Assembly: GCF_027942865.1 (NCBI RefSeq)
Contig: NC_134514.1
Coordinates: forward strand, 1,058,169-1,122,168
DNA from: Odontesthes bonariensis
Taxonomy: Eukaryota; Chordata; Actinopteri; Atheriniformes; Atherinopsidae
Direction of reading: 5' to 3'
DNA: 64,000 nucleotides
A program made the position numbers and the translations under genes. The notes beneath the pieces are model-generated. The model saw only the letters and a list, made by a program, of their open reading frames with translations. It searched no databases and was not told the origin of the DNA. Shown here one piece after another: positions 10,806 through 22,688 of this stretch; within the stretch, counting starts at the first letter, position 1, and every line of letters begins with the position of its first letter.

Positions 10806-12696
10806 CCATCCATCCATCCATCCATTATCTTCCGCTGGTCCGGGGATCGGGTCGCGGGGGCAGCAGCTTGAGCAAAGAGACCCAGACGTCCCTGTCCCCG
10901 GCCACTTCCTCCAGCTCTTCTGGGGGGACCCCAAGGCGTTCCCAGGCCAGCCGAGAAACATAGTCTCTTCAACGTGTCCTGGGTCTTCCGCGGGGCCTCC
11001 TCCCAGTAGGACGGGCCCGGAACACCTCACTGGGGAGGCGTCCAGGAGGCATCCTAACCAGATGCCCCAGGAGGCATCCTAACCTGATGCCCCAGGAGGC
11101 ATCCTAACCAGATGCCCCAGGAGGCATCCTAACCAGATGCCCGAGCCACCTCATCTGACTCCTCTCGATGCGGAGGAGCAGCGGTTCTACTCCGAGCCCC
11201 TCCCGGATGACCGAGCTTCTCACCCTATCTCTAAGGGAGAGCCCAGACACCCTGCGGAGGAAACTCATTTCGGCCGCTTGTATTCGCGATCTCGTTCTTT
11301 CGGTCACTACCCACAGCTCGTGACCATAGGTGAGGATAGGATCTCGTTCTTTCGGTCACTACCCACAGCTCGTGACCATAGGTGAGGGTAGGAACATAGA
11401 TTGAGCGGTAAATCGAGAGCTTCGCCTTCTGGCTCAGCTCCTTCTTCACCACGACGGGCCGGTGCAGAGCCCGCATCACTGCAGACGCCGCACCGATCCG
11501 TCTGTCAATCTCCTGCTCCATTCGTCCCTCACTCGTGAACAAGACCCCGAGATACTTGAACTCCTCCACTTGGGGAAGGATCTCATTCCCGACCCGGAGA
11601 GGGCATTCCACCCTTTTCCGGCCGAGGACCATGGTCTCAGATTTGGAGGTGCTGATTCTCATCCCAGCCGCTTCACACTCGGCTGCAAACCGCTCCAGTG
11701 AGAGCTGAAGGTCACGGCCTGAGGACGCCAACAGAACCACATCGTCCGCAAAAAGCAGAGACCCGATTCTGAGGTCGCCAAAACTGACCCCCTCAACGCC
11801 CTGGCTGCGCCTAGAAATTCTGTCCATAAAAATTATGAACAGAATCGGTGACAGAGGGCAGCCCTGACGGAGTCCAACCCTCACAGGAAACATGTCCGAC
11901 TTACTGCCGGCAATGCGGACCAAACTCTGACACCGGTCATACAGAGACCGAACAGCCCATATCAAGGAGTCCGGCACTCCATACTCCCGGAGCACCCCCC
12001 ACAAGAGTCCCCGAGGGACATGGTCGAACGCCTTATCCATTTCCACGAAACACGTGTAGACCAGTTGGGCGAACTCCCATGCACCCTCCAGGATCCTGCG
12101 GAGGGTATAGAGCTGGTCCACTGTTCCACGGCCAGGACGAAAACCACACTGCACCTCCTGAATCCGAGATCCGACTATCCGGCGGATCCTCCTCTCCAGT
12201 ACCCCCGAAAAGACCTTACCAGGGAGGCTGAGGAGTGTGATCCCCCTATAGTTGGAACACACCCTCCGGTCCCCCTTTTTAAAGAGGGGGACCACCACCC
12301 CGATCTGCCAGTCCAGAGGCACTGCCCCCGATGTCCATGCGATGCTGCAGAGGCGTGTCAACCAAGACAGCCCCACAACATCCAGAGCCTTGAGGAACTC
12401 AGGACGGACCTCATCCACCCCTGGGGCCTTGCCACCGAGGAGTTATTTGACCACCTCGGCAACCTCAGTCCCAGAAATGGGAGGTCCCACGTCCGAGCTC
12501 CCCAACTCTGCTTCCTCATCGGAAGGCGTGTCAGTAGGCTTGAGGAGGCCCTCGAAGTATTCCCCCCACCGACTCACGACGTCCCCAGTTGAAGTCAGCA
12601 GAGCCCCGCCCTCACCATACACGGTGTTGACAGTGCACTGCTTTCCCCCCCTGAGCCGCCGGATGGTGGACCAGAATCTCCTCCTAAGCCCGAGTT
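10806..12696 (-). mobile_element. Rex3/RTE LINE, RT and 3' end
   Basis: The 3' terminus is a short ATGG-type tandem repeat (10806-10826), typical of Rex3. Reading leftward from 12696, the minus strand gives an RT frame (12418 to 11231) with SNYRGITLLSLPGKVFSGVL, FVEMDKAFDHVPRG, GLRQGCPLSPILFIIFMDRI and FADDVVLLA, then the GYELWVVTERTRS-type C-terminal domain. An extra copy of a 40-bp stretch near 11290-11380 and a 25-bp repeat at 11038-11142 break the frame. At 12696 the RT joins a Rex3 5' leader, so the endonuclease region has been lost at the junction of the tandem duplication. Confidence 0.88.
11038..11142 (-). repeat. 25-bp tandem repeat inside Rex3, about 4 units
   Basis: The unit, built on GATGCCCCAGGAGGCATCC, repeats about four times at the point coding for RMPPGASG in Rex3. 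The unit length is not a multiple of three. The same site is expanded to nine units in the Rex3 piece at 23140-23362. Confidence 0.85.
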
Positions 12697-13304
12697 TTTG
12701 CCTCGGGTGACCCTACCAGGGGCTTAAAGCCCCAGACAACATAGCTCCCAGACTCATTGGGGCACGCAAACCCCCCCACCACGGTAAGGTGACAGCTCAT
12801 GGGGAGGGAGATTTCTGTTCACTCTCTTTAAAAAGGGCCAGCTATATAATTTATTTTAATATATATATATTTGAAAACTAGAAGTTTCAAGGTTTTTAAT
12901 GGTGTCACATGTTTGAACGACAAAAACTCACAGAGTTACAGATGTGTTTTTGGACAAATGTCAAAAATCCCGCCGGTGGGTTTTAGACTCCAGAGTGTTA
13001 AAACAGGGGTGCTGCATGTTGTTCCCCCTCTCTGCCCCCCGCTTCCTGTCTCTCTGAACTTTCCATTAAAGGCACAAACCCCCCCCCAATTTTTTTTTAA
13101 ATATTTAAAAAAAAAAAATTTGTAAAAAATAAATAAATAAAACCTGCGTTAATGTGCGATAAAATGTTTATCGGCGTTAAATAATCAACGAGTTAACTCG
13201 ATAATAACGAGTTAACTCGCCCAGCCCTGCTTTCTATGGTATCAGTTTGTGGTAAAAGAAGCATGAGCCTGAACATTCAATAATTTGTTTTCTTTCATTT
13301 ATTT

Positions 13305-14935
13305 TTGATTTAGTTTGAATGATGTTGATACAACACAAAAGTCCAGCAAGAAGCTTCCGGTGACGTGGAGGCAGGAACCGATCTGCGGCCAGCCAGACGT
13401 CCGGCGATGTTGCATGAGGAACTGGAGGCGGTCTGGCGGTCTGGCGGGCGGTCTGGCGGGCGGTCTGGAGGGCTCTCTGGGCTCTCTAGGCTCTGGTGCT
13501 AGCTCTGGCTCTGTGGCCTCTATGGGCCCTAGCTTTGGCTTTCTGGCTTCTATGGGCGCTAGCTCTGTGGCCTCTATAGGCACTAGCTCTGTGGATGCTG
13601 TGGCTGCTAGCTCTCTGGACTCTGTGGCTGCTAGCTCTCTGGACTCTGTGGCTGCTAGCTCTCTGGACTCTGTGGCTGCTAGCTCTCTGGACTCTGTGGC
13701 TGCTAGCTCTCTGGACTCTGTGGCTGCTAGCTCTCTGGACTCTGTGGCTGCTAGCTCTCTGGACTCTGTGGATGCTAGCTCTCTGGACTCTGTGGATGCT
13801 AGCTCTCTGGACTCTGTGGCTGCTAGCTCTCTGGACTCTGTGGCTTCTAGCTCTCTGGGCTCTGTGGCTTCTAGCTCTCTGGACTCTGTGGCTGCTAGCT
13901 CTCTGGACTCTGTGGCTTCTAGCTCTCTGGGCTCTGTGGCTGCTAGCTCTCTGGACTCTGTGGCTGCTAGCTCTCTGGACTCTGTGCCTTCTAGCTCTCT
14001 GGACTCTGGGGCTGCTAGCTCTCTGGACTCTGTGGCTGCTAGCTCTCTGGACTCTGTGGCTGCTAGCTCTCTGGACTCTGTGGCTGCTAGCTCTCTGGAC
14101 TCTGTGGCTGCTAGCTCTCTGGACTCTGCTAGCTCTCTGGACTCTGCTAGCTCTCTGGACTCTGTGCCTTCTAGCTCTCTGGACTCTGTGGCTGCTAGCT
14201 CTCTGGGCTCTGTGGCTGCTAGCTATCTGGACTGGGAGTCTGTGGACTGTGGTGTTGGAGAGGTGAGGGAGGATCTGTACAGCGTGATGAGTTTTTCTGG
14301 CTCCATGTCAAAAATGTCCAGCAACAAATCACGCTGTACACTCCTCGCATGAGTCAAGACGTCTGCCAGGTTCTCAGTCCAATTCTGGAGATTCTGTTTT
14401 TCTAAAAGAAAGTCCAGCAGATCGTGAGTCACCTTAGGTGGTGTCCCACTCCAAGCAGCGCCAGAAGTCTTCGTATAAATCCCAGAACCTGTCGGAGTCC
14501 GCTCCATCTATGGCTGGTGATTTCCTTCTGTTAGGGGTGGGGTGGCAGAACACTAATACAGACTTCAAAAGGTAAAAGCAAACTGGGTTTATTTTAAGAA
14601 ACAGAGTCAACAAAAGGCCGGATGACAAAACTAGACTGTGGGAACAAAAACATGAATATAAACTGTGATAAAAAAAACAAATGACTTGACATGGCATGAA
14701 AAGCACTTAGCTTAAGTGGTGGCAAGACAAAGGAGATGGTGAATTCAGGGAAAGGAAATCACAAACTGAAAGGGGAGCCTGGGAAATAAATACTAAACTG
14801 GGAGTGATTGACAAATGAGTGAAACTGTGGGGAAGACAATGGCAAAACTAAAACTAAACATGAACTCAAAAAACAAGACATAAACAACCTAAAACATGAT
14901 AAAAACATAAAACTAAAAACATGGAGAAAACCCAA
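13305..14935 (-). mobile_element. Ty3/gypsy-like LTR element fossil, unit B copy
   Basis: This is the duplicate of the fossil at 1090-2595. The LTR lies at about 14529-14935 on the minus strand, followed inward by gag-like sequence and the minisatellite. It is broken and lacks any pol domain. Its age is at least that of the tandem duplication. Confidence 0.6.
13595..14226. repeat. 24-bp minisatellite in gag region, 27 units
   Basis: The units are the same as at 1477-1893. Two units are shortened by six bases (about 14120-14160), and variants change GTGGCTG to GTGCCTT or GGGGCTG. The extra nine units account for much of the size difference between duplication units A and B. Confidence 0.92.
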
Positions 14936-15592
14936 TGTTTTTAGTTTTATTATAGATGTAACAATGTCGCGGTGGAGTGAGGACACAGAGGCAAAGACAG
15001 ATGTTTTCAGCAGCATATTTCCTGCCCTTCTCATGAATACAGATGTTTTGACTTTGGTCTTTTCATGAGGAAAATTAAAGATGTCGAACACAGCAATTTC
15101 CTAAAGGCACGAGTGAAATTCATGACTTAAAATGTGACAAACAATGCAAAAAAGAACTTACATTTCACTGTTAAACTGTTCAACATTTATCAGACTGTTT
15201 TGTGTTGATTAAAAAAATCAGGAAACTTGATGTGGAATTCAATTCAATTCAATTCATTTTTATTTATATAGCGCCAAATACAACAAATGTCATCTCAAAG
15301 CACTTAGATAATAAAGTCCAATTCAAGCCAATTGGAATTCAATTAATTGGAATTGGAATTGCTATTAAAGGTAATATTCAGGTCTTCATGAGGTGCTGAA
15401 CAAACCTCACATCTGCTCACATTCATCTGAATCTGATGCGGGGCTTTTTGAAGGAACACAGAAGAGGTTCTGTTCCTGTATTCAGAGATTTAAAAGAGGC
15501 TAAAAACGTGCATCAGTGTGTTTTATGGCTGCGTGATGAAGATAAGCAGAGCTACTTTAAAATCTTATCCGATTAATTAAAATAAACTTATT
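14936..15592. other. OR2 3' flank with an L2-type tail
   Basis: This is the counterpart of 2596-3249. An L2-type 3' tail lies at about 15238-15335. No gene is seen. Confidence 0.55.
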
Positions 15593-16522
15593 TCAATTCT
15601 TTACATTTGAAATAAGATCTTTACAAATATTCCGGATCTTGGACATGTTCAGACCATATATCGCAGGATTAAAAAGAGGCTGAACCGTGAAGAAATATAA
15701 TGACAGAAAAATACGCAACACCTTCGGTACATGATTCATGTTAAATCTGCTCTGTGATATTTCAAAGGTAACAGCAAAGGTAAAGTTCAAGATGGAAGCC
15801 AGGTGAGGCGTGCAGGTGCTGACAGCCTTCTGTCGGGTCTGTTTGGATCCAGAGAAACATACAATAAAAATCTGAATGTAAGTGTAAAGGATTAAAAATA
15901 AAGCAACAATGATTGTGCCAAAAGTAGCAATGAGCCCATAGATGTTGATTAAAGTTGTGTCAGAGCATGCCAGCTTGACCACAGAGTGCATATCACAGTA
16001 AACTTTGTTAATCCTGTTCCCACACAGCTGCAACGGTGTAATCAGAGATAGAGCGATAACCAAACCCAAAAAAGGATATATCCACGTCACAGAGATGAGA
16101 ATGGCAATCTTTTTAGGTGTCATACGTGAGATGTACTGCAGAGGATAACAGATAGCAAGATATCTGTCATAGGACATGACAGCGAGGTTTAAAAACTCTA
16201 TACCTCCGTAAGAATGAACAATAAAAAGCTGCAGGAAACAAAGAGGAGCAGAAACAGTGTGAACGTCAGAGAGGATCTGAATCAGCAGGAATGGAAACAG
16301 CCCTGAACTACCATACAGCTCATTCACAAACAGGCTGCACAGAAACATGTACATGGGTCCATGTAAGCTCCTGTTCACACCGATAACCACGATGAGCAGA
16401 ACATTAGAACCAACTATTAAAATATACAATGACAGGGTGAATATAAAATAAAAGTACTTTAAAAGTCCAGGGTCAAAGTAACCACCAAGTGTGAAATATG
16501 AAACCTGTGAGGTGTTCATCAT
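15593..16522 (-). CDS. Olfactory receptor OR2 (duplicate of OR1)
   Basis: This is a 309-residue odorant GPCR with the same layout as OR1: N3 glycosylation site, GSN at 38-40, PMYMFLC at 56-62, MSYDRYLAICY at 116-126, KAVSTCTPH at 232-240 and PLFNPAIY at 282-289. Unlike OR1 it keeps the family-typical SSGLFPFLL and ACSDTTL. The 13 differences from OR1 cluster around TM3-TM5 (residues 76, 102, 107-108, 148-158, 187-188), where odorant contacts are usual. The frame is complete and looks functional. Confidence 0.95.
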   Translation of the reverse strand: MMNTSQVSYFTLGGYFDPGLLKYFYFIFTLSLYILIVGSNVLLIVVIGVNRSLHGPMYMFLCSLFVNELYGSSGLFPFLLIQILSDVHTVSAPLCFLQLFIVHSYGGIEFLNLAVMSYDRYLAICYPLQYISRMTPKKIAILISVTWIYPFLGLVIALSLITPLQLCGNRINKVYCDMHSVVKLACSDTTLINIYGLIATFGTIIVALFLILYTYIQIFIVCFSGSKQTRQKAVSTCTPHLASILNFTFAVTFEISQSRFNMNHVPKVLRIFLSLYFFTVQPLFNPAIYGLNMSKIRNICKDLISNVKN

Positions 16523-17339
16523 GATGAATCATTCTACACATCAAACAAAGAATGAGTTCATGTTCTGTGAAACAAAGTTGTTGCATTTTTCCTGGTTCAA
16601 ATCTGCCTTTTTCAACAAGCTCCCGCTGAAAGATAAAACACACACAAAGCCACCACTGAGAGGACCATCCATGCTTCAAACCTGCTGTCCTGCTTCAGTC
16701 TCTCTGCCGACTGAAACATTTCAACTTCCTCAACATCTTTTAACTTTTCAGCAGAGGGTGACAGCAGCTGCTGAGTTGCCTCATTATGAAAGTTCCCACT
16801 GGTGTTTTAGTTTCCCACCATCTCTGCCCCCCCCCCCCAACTGAACACATCCACTTCTGTCCCTCTTTTCCACCCACTTTTGTGTCGGCTTTGTTTCCCT
16901 GCTGATTATGAAAGGCCTTTAATCCCAATAACATGTTGAAGTCTCTGTCACAGAATGCTGTGATTGTTCGGATCTTCACAATTTAGCCCTCTGAAAAGGC
17001 TTTACAGGTAGCACAAATGTTATGGCTCGTGTTTGTCATAGGTCTTCTTTTATTTGTATTCAAAATGACCACAGGTAATAAACCTGAAACAATCAAACCA
17101 GGTAATAATATTAACGAAATTATAACTTTTTTAAATAGCTTTTTTATTTCAATAAACAAAAACATAATCAATTAAATTATTTCCATAAATAATAGCAATG
17201 TTTGGATTACATAACACGCAGTAGACCCAAAAGTAAATACTATTTTGTATTAGCTAACATAAATCGTCAAAAAACCTAGCAGGAGCTAGCCGACGATGCT
17301 AACCGGAACTAGCCGAGCGCTAAACAAGTGCCCGCCCCC
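16523..17339. other. OR2 upstream region and unit-B-specific DNA
   Basis: From 16523 to 16962 this matches the OR1 upstream region. At 16963 it switches to 376 bp not found in unit A: A/T-rich at first, then G/C-rich with two near-repeats of CTAGC(C/A)G. No gene is seen. Confidence 0.5.
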
Positions 17340-18141
17340 CAGTATTTATGTCATATGTTGGTGTAGATTCTCAAAACGCGCTCTAGGCGCTAGCTCTGGC
17401 TCCAGCTCTCTGGGCGCTAGCTCTTTGGGCTCTCTCTCAAAATAGGAAAAAGTGGGAAAATTGTGGCGCCAACTGCCAAAAACTACTCTATATTAGAGGC
17501 CTTATAACTCAGCCATACAGCATCGCACAGACCTCATTCAAAGTCTATATGTGACAGGAGACTCTCAGCTTTGACTGAACTAAAGGGTTTGTTGATACAT
17601 TATACAGCTTTGACACAACGGCAGTTTACGTTTTAGGAAGATTACATCTCAGCTGAGGTGTCTCTCCCACTCTGTTTCTCACTCTCATTTCGATACTGCA
17701 CCAATTTCTCGAACAAATGTCTCTCATGTCCAAAATATCAGCCCGATCTGAAAACTTTTTACTTCAAAATGTAGGTATTTTTGTCCTCTTTCACACAAAG
17801 TTTCACTCATTAAGCTCTGCCTTACAGATTTCTTACAAATCGCCTCTGAGCGCAGACAGTCGGCCCTCCAGCTGACATTCCGCTCATTGTAAACGCCTAA
17901 ACTCATAAAATTAATGTGAAAAATGATTTTAAAACTGCCATAAAAAACGACCCAAACATAGTAGCCGAATAAAATTACACTGCTGGCTTCTGCCATCTCT
18001 TGGGGTGCTGACAGTTCAAGAATTATTCGGATACGACTTGTCCTTATCGAACAGCGACCGTTTGTTCGAGTCAAATTTATACTCCAATTTTAAGAAGCCA
18101 TAGTGTGTGTACATATGTCAGTTTGCTCTCTGTCTAACATA
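17340..18141. repeat. Repeat block X, unit B copy, left part
   Basis: This matches 5047-5850 in unit A. The block is split here by the Harbinger-like element and resumes at 18995. Confidence 0.6.
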
Positions 18142-18994
18142 AGCCCTTTTTCCATCAACGACATGATTCGCTTTAAATTTATGCGCATCAAGAAGTTAGT
18201 GTGACACGTGATGGAAAAACGGTTAAATCGCTAGAACGCCTGTTTTGTCGCATTAAATCAATTCACTGGAAATAGGTGGTTCAGGGCTAAGTTGTGTCAC
18301 TACAGAAGTAATGGAAAAGGTTAATGCAATTCAGACTAGCCACGCATGCGCAGATGGTGTTGGTAAAGCGTGAGGATTCGAATGTTGTTGTTGAGCCGCT
18401 CAGCCGCCCCACTTCACCTATCCTGTCGGTATCAAAACAGCAGCAACAACTAGTAACAACAATGTCCGATAATAAAAGAAACAACTGGTCGAGAGCAGAG
18501 ACTCTGCTTTTTATAAACACAATTCGGGAGGTCCTGAAGCAGCATAATTAATTCTCGCCTCGCTCTCATCCTCCTTCTTAAATTTCTGACGCTATTATAA
18601 GCTGACATAGCAGCACTAGCAGCATGTTTAGTCCTATCCTACGGTCCATAACTCTAAATAAGTAACTAGCCTAATAAATAAAACGAAAGCCGGTGGTGAA
18701 AAGGTACGTAGCCTTGAAAGTTATAGCAACTGTTATAACAGGAGGCTGACAATAACAGCGCGAGCAATTAAACTCCCGCTACCGAGCATTCTAATTCGCT
18801 ACAATTCGCCACTTTTGTAATGGAAAATCATCTGGTCGAGTCAGAATAATGCGCATCAGCACGTTCCGGTGATGTCATTTTATTTCGCTAGAATCGTCCT
18901 GTTTGATGGAAAACCAACCGAACGCATCTTATTGCGCAACAAAGTAATGCGATATAACTTTTAATTCGCTACAGAATCTGATGGAAAAAGGGCT
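18142..18994 (+). mobile_element. Harbinger-like DNA element with Myb/SANT-type start
   Basis: It has perfect 16-bp terminal inverted repeats, AGCCCTTTTTCCATCA on the left and its complement on the right. Flanking bases fit a 3-bp TAA/TAC target repeat, the TWA class of PIF/Harbinger. Unit A lacks the element at the same site (near 5850), so it is a clean insertion. Several GATGGAAAA motifs lie just inside both ends. A frame with MSDNKRNNWSRAETLLFIN (from 18462) resembles the start of the Myb/SANT-like DNA-binding protein of Harbinger elements and stops after about 30 residues. It is non-autonomous. Confidence 0.75.
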
Positions 18995-19440
18995 ACAGAC
19001 GAGCCACACCTGCTCCTGTTACCGGGGCAACGCCTTGTTAGCCTGCTCTGTTCTAAGACTGCTTATGAGGGCAGAGCCAAGATGGATGCCCTGTTATAAC
19101 AGCTTCATGTTATGAATCTGATCTGCTTTTCCCCTTTAAACTCATAGGGAGGGGAAGTTTGAAAATACCCACAATGCAATGGGAAAATGCATTGAAAAGC
19201 ACTTATTAAGGCCATTTTGAAAATGCCATAAAAGCTGTATTTTAAACAGGACCTTGATAAAAAATAACATAGCTGGCTACAGCAGACCTGTCTAGTGAAT
19301 TTTGGTCCAAAATTAAATTGAAAAGCACTTAACGAGCCAAAAGAGCCAAAAACTGCCCTATTTTGGAGACCTCATAACTCAGCCATGCAACATCACAGAG
19401 AGATCGTTATAGTTTATATGTGACAGGAGACTCTCAGCTT
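18995..19440. repeat. Repeat block X, unit B copy, right part
   Basis: It continues block X after the Harbinger-like insertion. Bases 19193-19284 are the stretch lost from unit A when the L1 inserted. Confidence 0.6.
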
Positions 19441-20308
19441 CAACTGAACTAAACGGTTTGTTGATAGGGCGGGCAGTAGATTGGCACCCATCAAAATTTC
19501 TGAAGAACTTTTCTAGTTCTCTTTCATATTGAGATTGAGGAAGTCAGTATCTGGAATCATTATCTGCTCCACATTTAAACAGGATTTTCCACAGACTGAG
19601 ACATGTTCATTAATTATATTTCAGTTCACATTAATCATTTCGCTGAAAGCTTTAAAAGTCAGGAAGAAGTCGAATCCTCCTGCAGGAAACTTCTGTGTCT
19701 AGGTGGAAGCTGACTGAACAATAAAGGAGTACGAGGAAAACAACGACCTTCAGACCCACAGACAGACTCTCAGGTGGTTTTATGATGATCTGAAGAAAAT
19801 GTAACATCCAGAAGAGGACGAGCAATGTTTTCCATCTGTGTGAGGATGATTTAAACATCTCTGAAAACATCATTTATCTTTGTGAGAATAAAAAAACTGA
19901 AAATTATTGATAAAGAATGTCAATATTTACATGTTAGACCAATAAAATATTATCTGAGAAGGAATCAGTTATAAGAGCTGGACACTCAACTTTAGAGATA
20001 GAAGATAGAATTTCATTTAAAATCATTCTTTTCTGAAACAACAAAGAATCAACTTTGAAAGGAGATTAGTAAAAACCTTTAAATTTAAAAGGTTAGAAAC
20101 CTTTACACTGAGGAAATCATTTCAAACAAAGCTTATATTTTCTAAGCTTTACACAGACTGACTGCCTCGCTGCTCTTTTCCTTCAGAGCTCCAGAAAATC
20201 CCGATTAACACCTCCAACACACATTAAAATCACGATTCACACTTCATCATTTTTCCATCATTCGTGTCAGGCTGAGCAGCAGAGTTTTGAGTTCGAGTAT
20301 CTTCGTCT
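19441..20308. other. OR3 3' flank, no gene seen
   Basis: A/T-rich sequence without readable repeats or genes. It probably includes the OR3 3' UTR. Confidence 0.5.
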
Positions 20309-21247
20309 TCATGCCAAAATCTTCTTCTGCAGGAAACCTTTCCATGAATTCCGAATCTTAGACATTTGCATTCCGTACACGATTGGATTTAAAAGCGGTT
20401 GGAGCATCAGAAAATACAAAGACAAAGTGAGTCTCAGCACATGGGACCAGCTGCTCATATCAAATCTACTCTGGAGGGTTTCAAATAAGCATCCGAAAGA
20501 GAAATTTACCAGAGAAATGAGGTGAGGCGTGCAGGTGCTGACAGCTTTCTGTCTCGTGTTTCTGGAGCCAGAGAAGCAAACCTTCAGAATCCTGCTGTAA
20601 GAGAAAAGGATCGCCAGCAGAGGGAAAATTACAGAAAAGACTAAACCAATGAGTCCATAAATGTTGTTCACCTGAGCGGCAGAACACGCCAACTTAATTA
20701 TTAAGTAGCTCTGACAGTACAAACTGTTCAGGCTGTTCCCACACAGCGTCAGACGGATGTTGAGGTTCAAAGTGATGAAGCATCGGATGAAACAGTAGAA
20801 CCACGACAAAACAATGAAGACAGTCACCGTGTTCAGTGTCATACGTGTGTTGTATTGTAGAGGATGACAGATGGCCACATATCTGTCATAAGACATAACG
20901 GCTAAGTTACAAAATTCAATATTCGCATAAGTATAAATACAGAAAACCTGCAGGAAGCAGAGAGGAGCAGAAACAGTGTGAACGTCAGAGAGGATCTGAA
21001 TCAGCAGGAATGGAAACAGCCCTGAACTACCATACAGCTCATTTACAAACAGGCTGCACAGAAACATGTACATGGGTTCATGTAAGCTCCTGTTCACACT
21101 GATAACCACGATGAGCCACGCGTTGGCCACAATAATGCTGCCATATAACATCAGCGTTACCACAAAGTAAAAGTATCTCAGCGTCCCTACATTCATGTAA
21201 GCTTCAAGGATGAAATACGACAAAGTGGATAAAGTTGAGTTTAACAT
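20309..21247 (-). CDS. Olfactory receptor OR3
   Basis: This is a 312-residue one-exon odorant GPCR. It has N-glycosylation at N3 (NST), PMYMFLC at 58-64, C97 for the disulfide, MSYDRYVAICHP at 118-129, KAVSTCTPH at 234-242 and PLLNPIVYG at 284-292. Its N-terminus and TM4-TM7 group with OR5 and OR6 (NSTLSTLSYFILEAYMNVG), not with OR1, OR2 and OR4. Yet its TM1-TM3 DNA is nearly identical to that of OR4. There is a single ATG start and the frame is complete. Confidence 0.95.
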   Translation of the reverse strand: MLNSTLSTLSYFILEAYMNVGTLRYFYFVVTLMLYGSIIVANAWLIVVISVNRSLHEPMYMFLCSLFVNELYGSSGLFPFLLIQILSDVHTVSAPLCFLQVFCIYTYANIEFCNLAVMSYDRYVAICHPLQYNTRMTLNTVTVFIVLSWFYCFIRCFITLNLNIRLTLCGNSLNSLYCQSYLIIKLACSAAQVNNIYGLIGLVFSVIFPLLAILFSYSRILKVCFSGSRNTRQKAVSTCTPHLISLVNFSFGCLFETLQSRFDMSSWSHVLRLTLSLYFLMLQPLLNPIVYGMQMSKIRNSWKGFLQKKILA

Positions 21248-21636
21248 GATTTGTTCTGTGTTAGTTCACATAAATAATAATTACTGGCTTTAAAAAGAAT
21301 AAAAATGTCACAAGCAGCATAAAGTTACCTTTTGCTCATGAGAACATTAATGATTCATCATGATGAGCTCAGAGCTTCTGTGAGATCCAGCTCATCTATA
21401 GACTCATTTAAGACCAAAGAGGACCTGTGAGATACACCCTCCGTATCCCCAGTGATGATCTCTGTTTACCATCAGCTTGAATGATACAGAAACACACATT
21501 CATCTGAAATGTCCATCCTCACTTTAACAAAGAATTTCATGCAATACAGCTGGGAAACTGACCATTTTAGCACTTTTTAATTCTTTGTGAATAACCCAGT
21601 AAACAATCATCTTCGTGCTCAGTGGTCCCACAGATG
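21248..21636. other. OR3 upstream region, no gene seen
   Basis: No repeat or gene is recognised. It presumably carries the OR3 promoter; I see no convincing TATA box with a splice donor. Confidence 0.4.
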
Positions 21637-22688
21637 TAAATATAAATGTACTTTATTTCTACAGCCCTTTACAGACAATCCTTCCGGTGTACCAACGTGC
21701 TTTAAAGCAGGTAATAAATAAAGAGAAGAAGAAGTAAAAACAAATAAAAACAAAAAAAGCACAGTAAAAGCAATAAAATACAACAAAACCAAATAAGACA
21801 AAAGTGTCCTCATGCTACTGGGTATTAAAGCCATCCTAAATAAGTAGGTTTTTAGCCCAGATCTGAAGAGGCCCAGGTCAGAAATAAGACTTAGCTGGAC
21901 GGGGGGCTTATTCCAGAGCCTGGGGGCAGCTTTGGGAAAAGGCTCGCTCACCCCAGGGTTTGTATTCTGACCTGGGCACTTCCAGCAGAAACTGATCTGC
22001 TGACCTCAGAGCTCTACCAGGACTGTTAAAAGCTCAGATAAATACGACGGGGCGAGGCCGTTAGGAGCTTTAAAAACACACATTAAAAGGTTAAAATCAG
22101 TTCTATAAAGGACAGGAAGCCGATGGAGGGAGTTAAGAACAGGAGTGATGTGCACACGTCTGTTGGTGTTGGTTAAAGACGGGCAGCAGCGTTCTGCACC
22201 AGCTGAAGGCGGCTGAGAGAAGACTGGGAGACGCCCACATAAAGAGCATTAAAATAGTCTGACCTTATGAACTTATTAGGGCATGGACGGCTTTCTCAAG
22301 GTCATGACCACTTAAAAACATTTTAACTTTGGCCAGGAGACGCAGCTGGAAAAAACTAGTCCTGATGACATTGTTCATTTGTTTGTCCGACCTCAGGTCA
22401 AAGGTCAAAAGTCACTCCCAGATTTCTGATGGTTGAACTGAGCTTTGAAGACAAGGTGCCAAAGCCAGCCGTCACAGTGTCCCCAAACACAATGCATTCA
22501 GTTTGGTCATCATTTACATGAAGAAAGTTTGGGCCAACCACTGCTTAATATCAGCAACACAATTAAACACAGAACATTGTGCACTGTTACTGTTTGTCTT
22601 CAATGGTAGATAAATGTGTAAATCGTCTGCATAGCAGTGGAAAGAAAGGTTGTGCCTGGCTATAATTGACCCAAGTGGTAGCATGTAC

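Larger units (their letters stand above)
12697..19440 (+). repeat. Segmental tandem duplication, unit B
   Basis: This is the second copy of 458-10157. It starts within Rex3 leader sequence and ends in repeat block X. Differences from unit A are a longer minisatellite (27 versus 18 units), 376 bp of unrelated DNA at 16963-17339, an 853-bp Harbinger-like insertion at 18142-18994 and absence of the L1. Confidence 0.9.
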
